Shown one piece after another: positions 48,169 to 56,121 of a DNA stretch of 64,000 nucleotides. The translations under genes and the position numbers were made by a program. Source of the DNA: Geodermatophilus africanus (GTDB taxonomy: Bacteria > Actinomycetota > Actinomycetes > Mycobacteriales > Geodermatophilaceae); NCBI RefSeq assembly GCF_900107105.1, contig NZ_FNOT01000004.1, positions 434,001 to 498,000 on the forward strand, in the 5' to 3' direction. Position 1 is the stretch's first letter. Every line of letters starts with the position of its first letter. Below the pieces are notes generated by a model. That model did no database searches, had not been told where the DNA came from, and was given only the letters and a program-made list of their open reading frames with translations.

Positions 48169-49145
48169 CGGGTCACCTCCTCGAGTAGCGCATCCCAGTC
48201 GGAGAGGAACCGGGGAAGCCCGTACCGCTCCAGCGCGGCGGCGCGTGCCGCCTTGCCGGCCAGCCGGGCGGCGTCCTCGTCGTGCAGGTAGGTGCGGACG
48301 GCGTCCCACAGGACGTCGGGACGGGTGGAGAGCACGCCGGCCTCGGCCGGCACCGCCTCCACCACCTCCGTGGCGGCCAGGGCGACCACCGGCAGGCCCA
48401 GGTGCATCGCCTCGAGCAGCGAGAGCCCGAGGGAGGTCCAGCGGACCGGGTGCACGTAGACCCGGCGGCGGGCCAGCTCGGTGTGCATCGCGGCCTGCGG
48501 TGGGTCGTCGTGCAGCGCGACGCGGCCGGGGTCGAGGCCGTAGCGCTCGTGCAGCCCGGCCAGCCCCATGCCGAACACGTCGACCGGCGCGACGGCGGCC
48601 AGCCCGGGCAGCAGGTCGGCGCCGACCGTGCGGCCGCGGCGGACCGGCTCGTTGGTGACCACGGCGGCCCGCGCCAGCTCGCCGGTGTACCGCTCGCCGG
48701 GGTCGACGATGCCGTGCTCGATCACCGTCGTCGGCGCCCGGCCGTTGTCGTAGAAGAGCTGGTTGAAGTGCGTGACGTGCGCGATCGGGATGTCGTCGCG
48801 GTCGGCCAGCGGGTGCCGGGTGTGGGGCACCGGCCCGTCACCGGGCTCCAGCCCCGGCGCGTTGTGCTCGAGGAAGACGGCGGGCAGGTCGCGACCGGGC
48901 TCGCGGTCCAGCCACTCCCGCACGAGCTCCAGGTCGCCGGTGCGCTGCAGGACGACGACGTCGACGTCCTGGTCGCGCAGCTGCTCCGGGGTCACCTCGC
49001 GGGCCGACGCCGGCCAGTCCCAGGTGCGCGCCCGGCCGAGGCCGTCCGGGCCGCGGTCCGGGGTCACCGGGATCAGGTACTCGTGCCGCCCCTGGACGAA
49101 GGCCGTCGTCCACGAGCCGTGCACGTGCCACAGCAGGACCCTCAC
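48165..49145 (-). CDS. Glycosyltransferase (GT-B, family unassigned)
   Basis: 326 residues beginning VRVLLWHVHGSWTTAFVQG, with VVLQRTGDLELVREWL, LEHNAPGLEPGDGPVPHTRH, THFNQLFYDNG, VIEHGIVDPGERYTGEL and a C-terminal LGLSLLEAMHLGLPVVAL, the donor-binding Glu-x-x-x region of GT-B enzymes. The LxHxNAP-type segment is typical of an actinobacterial set of putative glycosyltransferases near heptose genes. Substrate unknown. GTGA overlaps at both ends. Confidence 0.82.
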   Translation of the reverse strand: MRVLLWHVHGSWTTAFVQGRHEYLIPVTPDRGPDGLGRARTWDWPASAREVTPEQLRDQDVDVVVLQRTGDLELVREWLDREPGRDLPAVFLEHNAPGLEPGDGPVPHTRHPLADRDDIPIAHVTHFNQLFYDNGRAPTTVIEHGIVDPGERYTGELARAAVVTNEPVRRGRTVGADLLPGLAAVAPVDVFGMGLAGLHERYGLDPGRVALHDDPPQAAMHTELARRRVYVHPVRWTSLGLSLLEAMHLGLPVVALAATEVVEAVPAEAGVLSTRPDVLWDAVRTYLHDEDAARLAGKAARAAALERYGLPRFLSDWDALLEEVTR

Positions 49146-50215
49146 GCGGCGATCACCTTCTCCACGGCGGCGACGACGTCGGCGGCGGTCACCGACGCGA
49201 GACAGGGGTGGCCGGGCACCGGGCACTCACGCGCCCGGGTCAGCCGGCAGGCGGCGTCCTGGTCGCCGAGCAGCACGGTCGGCACGCCGTAGGGCGCCCA
49301 CCGGACGGCCGGCACGACCGGGGAGAAGAGCGAGACCACGGGCGTGCCGACGGCGGCGGCCAGGTGTGCCGGGCCGGTGTTGCCGACGACCACCGCGGCC
49401 GCCGCCTCCAGCACCGCCGCCAGCTCCGCCAGGCTCAGCGCACCGCCGAGGTCGACGCCGCGGGCGCCGGCGACGGCCGCGGTGAGCTCCCGCTCCCCCG
49501 GCCCGCCGGTGACCAGCACCCGGTGGCCGGCGCCGGCCAGCGCCTCGACCGCCTCGGCGCAGCGGTGCGCGGGCCACGCCCGCGCGGGCACGCTCGCGCC
49601 CGGGTGCAGGACGACGTAGCCCCCCGCGAGATCTGCACAGTGGTGGCCATCAGGTCCCGGATGGTCCCCACTGTGCAGATCTCGCAGGTCGGGCAGGGGT
49701 CGGCGCACGGCGAGCCGGCCGTCGTCGCCGGCCGGCAGGTCGAAGCCCGCGGCGCGGGCGAGGGACAGGGCCCGCTCGGGCTCGGGCAGGTCGTCGTCGA
49801 CCCGGTGGCGGACGTCGAGCAGCGACCCGGGGTAGTCCACGCTGATCGCGGAGATCCGCGGCACGCCGGCAGTGCGCAGCACCAGTGCCAGGGGCAGGGG
49901 CGACTGGTGGAAGGACGTGGAGATCACGGCCTCGTCGGGGGCCAGGGCGCGGACCCGGTCGGTGAGCCCCGCGAGGTCCCCCGCGTCGACCGGCGGCGGG
50001 TCGCCGAGGATCCAGGGGCAGGCCCAGGTCCACACCTCGTCGACGCCGGGCAGCAGCCGCGCCGCGTCGGCACCGGCCGGGCCGGCGAGGAACACGACCC
50101 GCTCGGCGCCGGCGGCCACGGCCCGCACCAGCGGCCCCTGCACCAGGACGTCGCCGACCGAGTCCAGCCGCGCGACCAGGACCGTGCGGCGGGGGGCGGG
50201 GCCGCGGGCCGTCAC
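49142..50215 (-). CDS. Glycosyltransferase family 9 (second heptosyltransferase-like)
   Basis: 357 residues. TVLVARLDSVGDVLVQGPLVRAV opens the GT9 domain, followed by VIFLAGP-like VVFLAGPAGAD, HQSPLPLALVLR, VLHPGASVPARAWPAHRC, VTGGPGERELT and VGNTGPAHLAAAVGTPVVSLFSP. Probable donor ADP-heptose. Between LPDLRDLH and GGYVVLHPG the gene contains a 60-bp palindromic insertion (49626-49685), which adds exactly 20 codons in frame before a conserved strand. GTGA overlaps with both neighbours. Confidence 0.88.
   Translation of the reverse strand: MTARGPAPRRTVLVARLDSVGDVLVQGPLVRAVAAGAERVVFLAGPAGADAARLLPGVDEVWTWACPWILGDPPPVDAGDLAGLTDRVRALAPDEAVISTSFHQSPLPLALVLRTAGVPRISAISVDYPGSLLDVRHRVDDDLPEPERALSLARAAGFDLPAGDDGRLAVRRPLPDLRDLHSGDHPGPDGHHCADLAGGYVVLHPGASVPARAWPAHRCAEAVEALAGAGHRVLVTGGPGERELTAAVAGARGVDLGGALSLAELAAVLEAAAAVVVGNTGPAHLAAAVGTPVVSLFSPVVPAVRWAPYGVPTVLLGDQDAACRLTRARECPVPGHPCLASVTAADVVAAVEKVIAA
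49626..49685. repeat. 60-bp palindromic element inside the GT9 gene
   Basis: Outer arms of 18 bp are perfect: GCGAGATCTGCACAGTGG (49626-49643) and its complement (49668-49685). The 24-bp centre can extend the stem (CCATC/GATGG) to an 8-nt loop. Length 60 bp keeps the reading frame. It looks like a small inserted repeat; related shorter arms GCGAGATC/GATCTCGC occur at 33696-33714. Confidence 0.85.
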
Positions 50216-51711
50216 CAGCAGCCCGCCAGGACCTGATCGACCGCCTCGGTAAGGGTGGCGCCGCGGTGGGGCGCCGCCTCGACCTCGGCCCGCCGCGTGA
50301 CCGGCGTCGGGACGAGGATCCCGCGCGCGCCGGCGGCCGCGGCGGCCTCGACGTCGGCCCCGATGTCCCCGACGACCACGCAGCGGGCCGGGTCGACGTC
50401 GAGCTCGGCGCAGGCGGCCTTGACCATGCCGGGCGCGGGCTTTCGGCAGCTGCAGCCGTCGTCCGGCCCGTGCGGGCAGATCTGGACGGTGTCGAAGGGG
50501 CCCAGCAGCTCGTCGAGCCGGGCCATGCAGGCGTCCACCTGCTCGCGGGTGATCAGCCCGCGGGCGACGCCGGACTGGTTGCTCACCACGCCGACCCGCA
50601 CGCCGCGGGCGCGCAGCGCGTCGACGGCCTCCCGCGCACCGGGCACCGGCGTCACCAGCGCGGGGTCGCCGTTGTACGGGTAGTCCCGCACGAGGGTCCC
50701 GTCGCGGTCGAACAGCACCAGGTCCGGCAGCCCGCGCCACGGCCGCACCCGGCGGTGCCGCACCGCGCCGCGCAGGAAGTGCCAGGTGGCCAGCGGCGGG
50801 ATCAACGCGCTGGTGGCGAGCATGGTGGTGACCTCGGCGCGGTCGCGCGGGCCGGGCCCGATCCGGGCCCGGGCGAACTCACCGGTGCCGGCGGCCCAGG
50901 CCGCGGCGGCGGCGAGCGCGGCGCGCGGCCGGCGGGCGACGGCGAGACCGAGGGCGGCGACCCCGGCGGCGGTGACGGCCAGGTGCCGCGGCCGGCGGCC
51001 CAGCGGAGCGTCGGCGCGCTCCCGCCAGCCGGGGCCGTGCAGCCGCCGCATGAGGACGTCGTCGGCGTTGCCGGCCTGCACGCGGACGCTCACCCAGCGG
51101 TCGACCGGGCGCACCGGGTGGGTGATCCAGCGGCGCCCGCGGACCAGCCGCGCGCCGGTGTCCATGACCCGGAGGGCCAGGTCGGAGTCCTCGCGGAAGG
51201 CGCGGGGGAAGCGCTCGTCGAATCCGCCGACGGCGGCCAGGGCGGCGCGGCGGTAGGCGAGGTCGGCGGTGATCCAGGAGCTGGTGGCCAGGCCCGCGGT
51301 GCCGCGCTCCCAGTCGGTGGGCCGGCGGTCCGCGGGCAGCGGCACCCGCACCCGGCCCTGGCTGCCGGCGACGTCGGCCGGCAGGTCGGAGAGGTCCTCG
51401 GCCAGCCGCTGGTACCAGCCGGGGTCGGGGACGACGTCGTCGTCGAGGAAGGCCACCCAGGCGGTGCGCACGCTGCGCCAGCCGAGGTTGCGGGCGCGGG
51501 CCGGACCACCGCCGCCGGTGCGCACCACGCGCACGGGCGGCAGGCCGGGCCGCTCGGGGTGCAGCGGCTCGCCGGCGGGCCGGTCGTCGACCAGCACCAG
51601 CTCGGCCGGACGGGGACCGGGGGCCTGCGCGAGGGCGTCGAGCAGCACGTCGAGCGACGGCCGGCCGACGGTCGGCACGACCACGGAGCACTGCTCGATC
51701 CCCACCTGCAT
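50212..51711 (-). CDS. Glycosyltransferase family 2 fused to GmhB-type phosphatase
   Basis: 499 residues. Residues ~6-250 form a GT2 domain: VVVPTVGRPSLDVLLDAL, ELVLVDDRP, FLDDDVVPDPGWY (DDD at 90-92) and GGFDERFPRAFREDSDLALR. Residues ~328-499 are a HAD phosphatase of the GmhB/HisB type: LFDRDGTLVRDYPYNGDP (D335, D337), VVSNQSGVARG, the zinc loop CPHGPDDGCSCRKP (Cys412, His414, Cys420, Cys422) and VVGDIGADVEAA. It should remove the C7 phosphate of heptose bisphosphate, supplying the step missing between the two HldE reactions. First gene of the seven-gene chain; ATG 51711. Confidence 0.88.
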   Translation of the reverse strand: MQVGIEQCSVVVPTVGRPSLDVLLDALAQAPGPRPAELVLVDDRPAGEPLHPERPGLPPVRVVRTGGGGPARARNLGWRSVRTAWVAFLDDDVVPDPGWYQRLAEDLSDLPADVAGSQGRVRVPLPADRRPTDWERGTAGLATSSWITADLAYRRAALAAVGGFDERFPRAFREDSDLALRVMDTGARLVRGRRWITHPVRPVDRWVSVRVQAGNADDVLMRRLHGPGWRERADAPLGRRPRHLAVTAAGVAALGLAVARRPRAALAAAAAWAAGTGEFARARIGPGPRDRAEVTTMLATSALIPPLATWHFLRGAVRHRRVRPWRGLPDLVLFDRDGTLVRDYPYNGDPALVTPVPGAREAVDALRARGVRVGVVSNQSGVARGLITREQVDACMARLDELLGPFDTVQICPHGPDDGCSCRKPAPGMVKAACAELDVDPARCVVVGDIGADVEAAAAAGARGILVPTPVTRRAEVEAAPHRGATLTEAVDQVLAGCW

Positions 51712-51744
51712 GATCGCGTCCTGCCCGTCCTGACTGGAGTGGAA

Positions 51745-51764
51745 ACACTATGGGCTTGAAGTGT
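51745..51764. promoter_or_regulatory. 20-bp inverted repeat upstream of the glycan operon (site 2)
   Basis: ACACTA, TGGGCTTG, AAGTGT, 34 bp upstream of the GT2-GmhB ATG. It shares length and 14 of 20 positions with the site at 40939-40958. On the minus strand the motif includes TAGTGT, which could also serve as a -10 box. Confidence 0.45.
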
Positions 51765-51812
51765 CCGGTGGGCGAGCGTCGACGAGGGCCCTTCGTGACG
51801 TGGAGGCGCAGC

Positions 51813-52328
51813 TCAGCGGCGCGTGCGGGCGGCTGCTGACACGCGCGCGAGGGCGTCGGTGACGACGGCGGCGTCGTCCCCCAACAGGGTGAGCAGGTGG
51901 GCCACCAGGTCGTCGTGGGTCGGCCGGGCCTCCTCGACCTTCGCCCACCCGGCGCGCGTCAGCCGGGCGTGGAGCAGCCGCTTGTCGCCCGACGAGCGCT
52001 CGCGGACGACGAGGCCCTCGGCGACCAGCCGGGTGACGGTGCTCGTCACCCCGGCGCGGGAGATGCCGAGCGCCTCTGCGAGCTCCCCCATCGTGGCCCG
52101 TTCACCGGGGGCCTCGGCGATCCGACGCAGCGCCTCGTACCCGGTGAGCGAGAGGTCGTGCCGGCGGTGCAGGGCGGAGTCGACCCGGCGGGTGATGCGG
52201 TCGTGCACCTGCACGATGCGCAGCCAGGTCTCGGCCGGCCGCGGTACCGCGCCCGGGACGTCGGCGACGTCCCCGGGCACGTGCTCGGCGGGGAGGTCGA
52301 GAGCCTGGGCGTCCTCGGGGCGGGCCAC
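51813..52328 (-). CDS. MarR-family regulator
   Basis: 171 residues. Winged helix: RRHDLSLTGYEALRRIAEAP, MGELAEALGISRAGVTSTVTRLV and VVRERSSGDKRLLHARLTRAG, with a helical dimerisation part at both ends. Start taken at GTG 52328 (VARPEDAQALDL); a longer frame upstream is unlikely. It lies 102 bp downstream of nothing co-oriented except the secreted-protein gene (25 bp upstream), and 101 bp from the start of the glycan operon, so it could control either. Ligand unknown. Confidence 0.88.
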   Translation of the reverse strand: MARPEDAQALDLPAEHVPGDVADVPGAVPRPAETWLRIVQVHDRITRRVDSALHRRHDLSLTGYEALRRIAEAPGERATMGELAEALGISRAGVTSTVTRLVAEGLVVRERSSGDKRLLHARLTRAGWAKVEEARPTHDDLVAHLLTLLGDDAAVVTDALARVSAAARTRR

Positions 52329-52353
52329 CGGTCCATCGTCGCCGACGGAACGC

Positions 52354-53022
52354 TCAGGCGCCCCCGCTGGACACCGGTGCCCGGCGCCGCGCTCCCGGCC
52401 GCCGGCTCCCGGCGACGAGGGCGAGGCCGGCGCCTGTGACGACCAGGGACCCACCGGCGGCCAGCAGCGGCCACGGGACGCCGCCGGTGACCGCCGCCGC
52501 CTCCTGCGCGGAGACCGCGACGGCCGGTGTCCCGCCGGCGATGCCGGTCGGCATCGGCACGGTCTGCCCGGCCTGCGGGACCACCGCGGCGCCGCTGGGC
52601 GGGCGGATGGCCGCGCAGTCCTCGGCGGCCGGCCGGGTGAAGCTGTAGCCGGGCAGCTCGTCGACCCAGCCGGCGCCCGAGCCGTCCAGGGCCGTGAACT
52701 CGAGGAACGGGTCGATGGTCTCGCCCCAGTCGACGTCCGCGGTGGTCAGCACGACGACGGCACCGGGCGCGACGTCGGCGGCGTCCTCCCCCGCGGGACG
52801 GCGTCCGGTACCCAGCGTGACCGCGTGGCCGACGGTGCCTCCGGTGACCTCGACGACGACGCCGCCGGGACGGCAGCTGGGGCCGTGCGTGACGCGGACG
52901 TCGGGCCGGGTGGGGTCGTCGACGGCGGCCGCGGGCGCGGCGAGGGCGGTGCCGGCCGCGAGCAGGGCGAGCGCCATGACGACGACCGACGACCGACGAC
53001 GAGGCCGGGTGGCCACCTGCAC
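52354..53022 (-). CDS. Secreted, membrane-anchored protein of unknown function
   Basis: 222 residues. An N-terminal signal peptide (RRRSSVVVMALALLAAGTALA) is followed by an ectodomain with two conserved-looking cysteines (HGPSCRPGG, AEDCAAIRP) and a C-terminal hydrophobic helix (WPLLAAGGSLVVTGAGLALV) ending in a basic tail GSRRPGARRR. This is the layout of a wall- or membrane-anchored exported protein, though no clear LPXTG is present. GTG 53022 chosen because it gives a proper signal peptide and follows AGGGGGAAG. I do not recognise a domain family. Confidence 0.75.
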   Translation of the reverse strand: MQVATRPRRRSSVVVMALALLAAGTALAAPAAAVDDPTRPDVRVTHGPSCRPGGVVVEVTGGTVGHAVTLGTGRRPAGEDAADVAPGAVVVLTTADVDWGETIDPFLEFTALDGSGAGWVDELPGYSFTRPAAEDCAAIRPPSGAAVVPQAGQTVPMPTGIAGGTPAVAVSAQEAAAVTGGVPWPLLAAGGSLVVTGAGLALVAGSRRPGARRRAPVSSGGA

Positions 53023-53272
53023 GTGCGCTTCCCCCTGGTTCCGCGCCGGCCTGCCTGCGGCGCACCGGTGCCGACCATGATGCCGGGGGAACGGGCCCGG
53101 TGACCCGGGGTCACCGACCGGACTGGCGTGTCCTCCCGGCGTGTCGGCAGAAATCCGGCTCGCGACCGTCCGGCGGGACGGAACCGAGCCCGCGAGGTCC
53201 CGCGGGGACACCGCACCCACCGGCACGTGGTCGACGAGCGCCGGCGAGGGGAGCGCGGAACCCGGCGCTCAC

Positions 53273-53278
53273 TACCGT
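53273..53278 (+). promoter_or_regulatory. Putative -10 box of the FMN dehydrogenase gene
   Basis: TACCGT ends 6 nt before the GTG at 53285 with no SD between, suggesting a leaderless transcript. The 53023-53272 divergent spacer shows no gene. Confidence 0.4.
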
Positions 53279-53284
53279 GTCCGC

Positions 53285-54601
53285 GTGGACTCAGCAGCGG
53301 GCACCGGGCGCCGCCGGCAGGACGAGGTCTACCGCGCGGGGGTGTACGGCCGCCGGCCGCGGGTGCCCACCGCGGCCCGGGCGCTGCAGCGCCGGGCCCG
53401 CGAGCGGCTGGGCGCCCACGCGTACTCCTACGTCGCGGGCGGCGCCGGGGACGAGGCGACCCAGCGGGCCAACCGCACCGCGTTCGACCGGTGGGCCGTC
53501 GTCCCCCGGGTGCTGCGGGACGTGAGCGTCCGGGACACCTCGGTCGAGCTGTTCGGACGGCGGCTGCCCGCACCGCTGCTGCTGGCGCCGGTGGGCGCGC
53601 TCGAGCTGGTGCACCCGGCGGCCGACCTCGCGGTGGCCCGCGCCGCGGCGTCCCTCGGCGTGCCGATGGTCTTCTCGAACCAGGCATCGGTCCCGATGGA
53701 GGAGTGCGCCGCCGCGATGGGCTCGGCCCCGCGGTGGTCCCAGCTGTACTGGTCGACGTCGGACGAGCTGGTGGAGAGCCTGGTCGGACGGGCGGAGGCC
53801 AGTGGCTGCGACGCGCTGGTGGTCACCCTGGACACCACCATGCTCGGCTGGCGGCCCCGCGACCTGGACCTGGGCCACCTGCCGTTCGCGCGGGGCCTGG
53901 GCATCGCGCAGTACAGCTCCGACCCGGTGTTCCGGCGGCTCGCCGAGGAGCGGGCGGCGGCGTCCGCGGCTCCGGCACCCACCGACCCCGGTGCCGCCGC
54001 CGGTCGGGACCGCCGGCCGCGGCCCACGCTGGCGGCCGTGCGCGCGCTGGTCGGGATGGCGCGGGCGTGGCCGGGATCGACGCTGGACAACCTGCGCTCG
54101 CCGCTGCCGCGCGCCGCGGTCGAGACCTTCCTCGCCATCTACTCCCGGCCCTCGATCACCTGGGCCGACCTCGCCTGGCTGCGCGCCCGCACCCGGCTGC
54201 CGATCGTGCTCAAGGGCGTGCTGCACCCCGACGACGCCCGCCGGGCGCTCGACGAGGGTGTGGACGGCGTGGTCGTGAGCACCCACGGCGGACGGCAGGT
54301 GGACCGCTCGATCGCGGCGCTCGACGCCCTGCCCGACGTGGTGGCCGCGGTCGGCGACCGGGCGCCGGTGCTGCTCGACAGCGGGGTGCGCAGCGGCGCC
54401 GACGTCCTCACCGCGGTCGCGCTCGGCGCGCAGGCGGTGCTGCTCGGCCGACCCTTCGTGTGGGGGCTCGCGCTGGCCGGGGAGGAGGGCGTGCGCCAGG
54501 TGGTGTCCGACGTGCTGGGCGAGTTCGACCTCACACTGGGCCTGACCGGCCACACGGCGGTCGACCAGCTCTCGCCCGAGGTGCTGCGCGCAGTCGGCTG
54601 A
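53285..54601 (+). CDS. FMN-dependent alpha-hydroxy acid dehydrogenase/oxidase
   Basis: 438-residue TIM-barrel enzyme. It has [86 protein letters not shown] (FMN-binding Lys), the catalytic [15 protein letters not shown] (His and Arg) and [12 protein letters not shown]...[12 protein letters not shown]. It is nearest the lactate 2-monooxygenase/lactate dehydrogenase group, which is longer than glycolate oxidase. It oxidises L-lactate or a similar 2-hydroxy acid. Start GTG 53285 (with close -10 box); earlier starts would add non-conserved residues. Confidence 0.92.
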   Translation: MDSAAGTGRRRQDEVYRAGVYGRRPRVPTAARALQRRARERLGAHAYSYVAGGAGDEATQRANRTAFDRWAVVPRVLRDVSVRDTSVELFGRRLPAPLLLAPVGALELVHPAADLAVARAAASLGVPMVFSNQASVPMEECAAAMGSAPRWSQLYWSTSDELVESLVGRAEASGCDALVVTLDTTMLGWRPRDLDLGHLPFARGLGIAQYSSDPVFRRLAEERAAASAAPAPTDPGAAAGRDRRPRPTLAAVRALVGMARAWPGSTLDNLRSPLPRAAVETFLAIYSRPSITWADLAWLRARTRLPIVLKGVLHPDDARRALDEGVDGVVVSTHGGRQVDRSIAALDALPDVVAAVGDRAPVLLDSGVRSGADVLTAVALGAQAVLLGRPFVWGLALAGEEGVRQVVSDVLGEFDLTLGLTGHTAVDQLSPEVLRAVG

Positions 54602-54660
54602 GGGAGGGGCTCGTCCTCCCCATCCCTCGCAGGCTCGGGGCGGTGCCCTCGACGGGCCCT
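54602..54660 (+). repeat. Dispersed 3'-end repeat, copy H
   Basis: GGGGCTCGTCCTCC, CCTCGCAGGCTCGGGGC and right arm CGACGGGCCC, immediately after the FMN dehydrogenase stop. The following 54661-54811 shows nothing that I can support. Confidence 0.75.
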
Positions 54661-54811
54661 GCCGACACGCCGGGGTGGGGTTGACCCTCGGGAGTGGCGT
54701 GGGTCACAGTTGTCGCGGGCGGGGGCAGCCGGCAACGAGTGGCCTCCCACTGCTGGGAGGACCGACCAACGCGGCCAGACCGTCAGGACCGGCCCCCCGC
54801 CCCCACACTCC

Positions 54812-55246
54812 TCAGCTGCGGCCCACGTTGCGGCGCATCCGCTCCAGCGCGGCCGCGACCCGCGCGACGTCGCTCCCGTCGAGGCCGTCGCGGAGCTGCT
54901 CGTCGTGCGCCCGCGCGGCGTTCCGCAGCCGGTCGAACAACCCCAGGCCCGCCTCGGTCAGCTCCACCCGGTGCACCCGCCGGTTGGCCGGATCCGCGGT
55001 CCGGGCGACCAGCCCGGCGGACTCCATGGTGTCGAGCTGCTGGGTCAGCGTGGCCGCGCGCAGTCCGAGCGCGTCGGCGAGCTCCCGCTGGCTGGCGACC
55101 GGTCCGCGGCGCAGGGCGAGCAGCACCAGCCAGACGGGGCGGGACCCGCCGGCGGCCGTCAGCCGGACGTCGAACGCCCGGCTGACCTCGCGGGCGACGC
55201 GGTCGAGGAGCAGCCCGATGGGCAGGTCGCCGGGAGGTCGGGGCAC
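54812..55246 (-). CDS. MarR-family regulator
   Basis: 144 residues: DRVAREVSRAFDVRLTAAGG, SQRELADALGLRAATLTQQLDTME (recognition helix) and ADPANRRVHRVELTEAGLGLF. A typical MarR winged-helix repressor. GTG start at 55246. It is divergent from a small membrane protein gene (98-bp gap) whose promoter has inverted and direct repeats, so it likely controls that gene and itself. Confidence 0.92.
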   Translation of the reverse strand: MPRPPGDLPIGLLLDRVAREVSRAFDVRLTAAGGSRPVWLVLLALRRGPVASQRELADALGLRAATLTQQLDTMESAGLVARTADPANRRVHRVELTEAGLGLFDRLRNAARAHDEQLRDGLDGSDVARVAAALERMRRNVGRS

Positions 55247-55261
55247 GACGGCAGGCTAGCA

Positions 55262-55310
55262 GGATCGTTCGGTGCCTGACCTTTCGGTACCTCACGATCC
55301 GGCCTAGACT
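55262..55310. promoter_or_regulatory. Divergent regulatory region between MarR and membrane protein
   Basis: GGATCGT (55262-55268) and ACGATCC (55294-55300) form an inverted repeat 25 bp apart; between them lie TTCGGTGCC and TTCGGTACC direct repeats. TAGACT at 55305-55310 can be the -10 of the plus-strand gene. Fits MarR control. Confidence 0.5.
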
Positions 55311-55344
55311 GGTCCGTGGCCGAGTCCCGACGGAGGGAACCGCG

Positions 55345-55863
55345 ATGCCGACGTCCCCACCCGTCCGCGTCCACCTGGGCCGGAACGCCCGCCGGGTCGT
55401 CCTGCTGGTCCACCTCGCCACGTCGCTGGGCTGGCTCGGTGCCGACCTCGTCCTGGGGGTGCTGGCCGGGACCGGCTTCCTCGCGGAGGACCCTGCGCTC
55501 GTGGCGGCCTGCTACACGGCGCTCCACGTCTTCGCCGTCCCGGTCCTGCTCGTGCTGGGGCTGGGCAGCCTCGGCTCCGGCCTGCTGCTGGGGCTGGCCA
55601 GCCGCTGGGGCGTCGTCCGCACCACGTGGGTGCTGGTCAAGCTGGTGATCAACCTCGTGCTGGTCGCGCTGGTGCCGGTACTGCTGCAGCCGCGCCTGGC
55701 CGAGGTGGCGCGGCAGGCCCGCCACGTCGACGCGGGTCTCGTCGAGCGGCTGGGGCGGATCCCGCTGGACCTGCTGTTCCCCGCGGTCGTGTCCGGCACG
55801 GCCCTGCTGGTCGCCGCGGTCCTCGCCATCTGGAAGCCGTGGGGCCCCACGCGCCGGGCGTGA
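55345..55863 (+). CDS. Small polytopic membrane protein (DUF2269-like)
   Basis: 172 residues with four hydrophobic helices (LLVHLATSLGWLGADLVLGV, TALHVFAVPVLLVLGLGSLG, LVKLVINLVLVALVPVLLQ, VVSGTALLVAAVLAIW), resembling small DUF2269-type integral membrane proteins. Function unknown. GGAGGGA precedes ATG 55345. Divergent from the MarR regulator, a common pairing in which the regulator controls the membrane protein. Confidence 0.8.
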   Translation: MPTSPPVRVHLGRNARRVVLLVHLATSLGWLGADLVLGVLAGTGFLAEDPALVAACYTALHVFAVPVLLVLGLGSLGSGLLLGLASRWGVVRTTWVLVKLVINLVLVALVPVLLQPRLAEVARQARHVDAGLVERLGRIPLDLLFPAVVSGTALLVAAVLAIWKPWGPTRRA

Positions 55864-55873
55864 CCGCCGTGCG

Positions 55874-55908
55874 CCGCCGTCCGCCGTCCGCCGTCCGCCG
55901 TCCGCCGT
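55874..55908. repeat. Heptanucleotide tandem repeat
   Basis: Five perfect copies of CCGCCGT, beginning 10 bp after the stop of the membrane protein gene and running into the palindromic element that starts at 55908. Confidence 0.9.
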
Positions 55909-55975
55909 GATCATGGGGTTGTTGCCGCTGCGACCGGCGTGTCTGCGCGAGTCGCCTGCAACGACCCCATGATCA
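55908..55975. repeat. 68-bp palindromic element
   Basis: 18-bp arms with one mismatch: TGATCATGGGGTTGTTGC (55908-55925) and GCAACGACCCCATGATCA (55958-55975). The 32-bp centre carries a second, inner stem GCGAC/GTCGC. Intergenic, between the membrane protein gene and tRNA-Arg. Similar in size and design, but not in sequence, to the element at 49626. The rest of 55864-56121 holds no gene that I can support. Confidence 0.8.
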
Positions 55976-56121
55976 ACTCGGAGGTCTGGGGGCAAGAGGG
56001 AGGCGAGGGGCGGCGCACGCGCACCGCCGGGCGTGGCGACGGGTCCGCGGCGGCAGTGGCTCAGCAGAGGACAGCGGCCCCGTCCCGGAGGACGGAGCCG
56101 CTGTGCTGTCTCAACCAGACG

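Noticed and set aside
55874-55908. Promoter or coding extension in the heptamer repeat
   Set aside because: Pure CCGCCGT repetition after a stop codon, with no gene signals.
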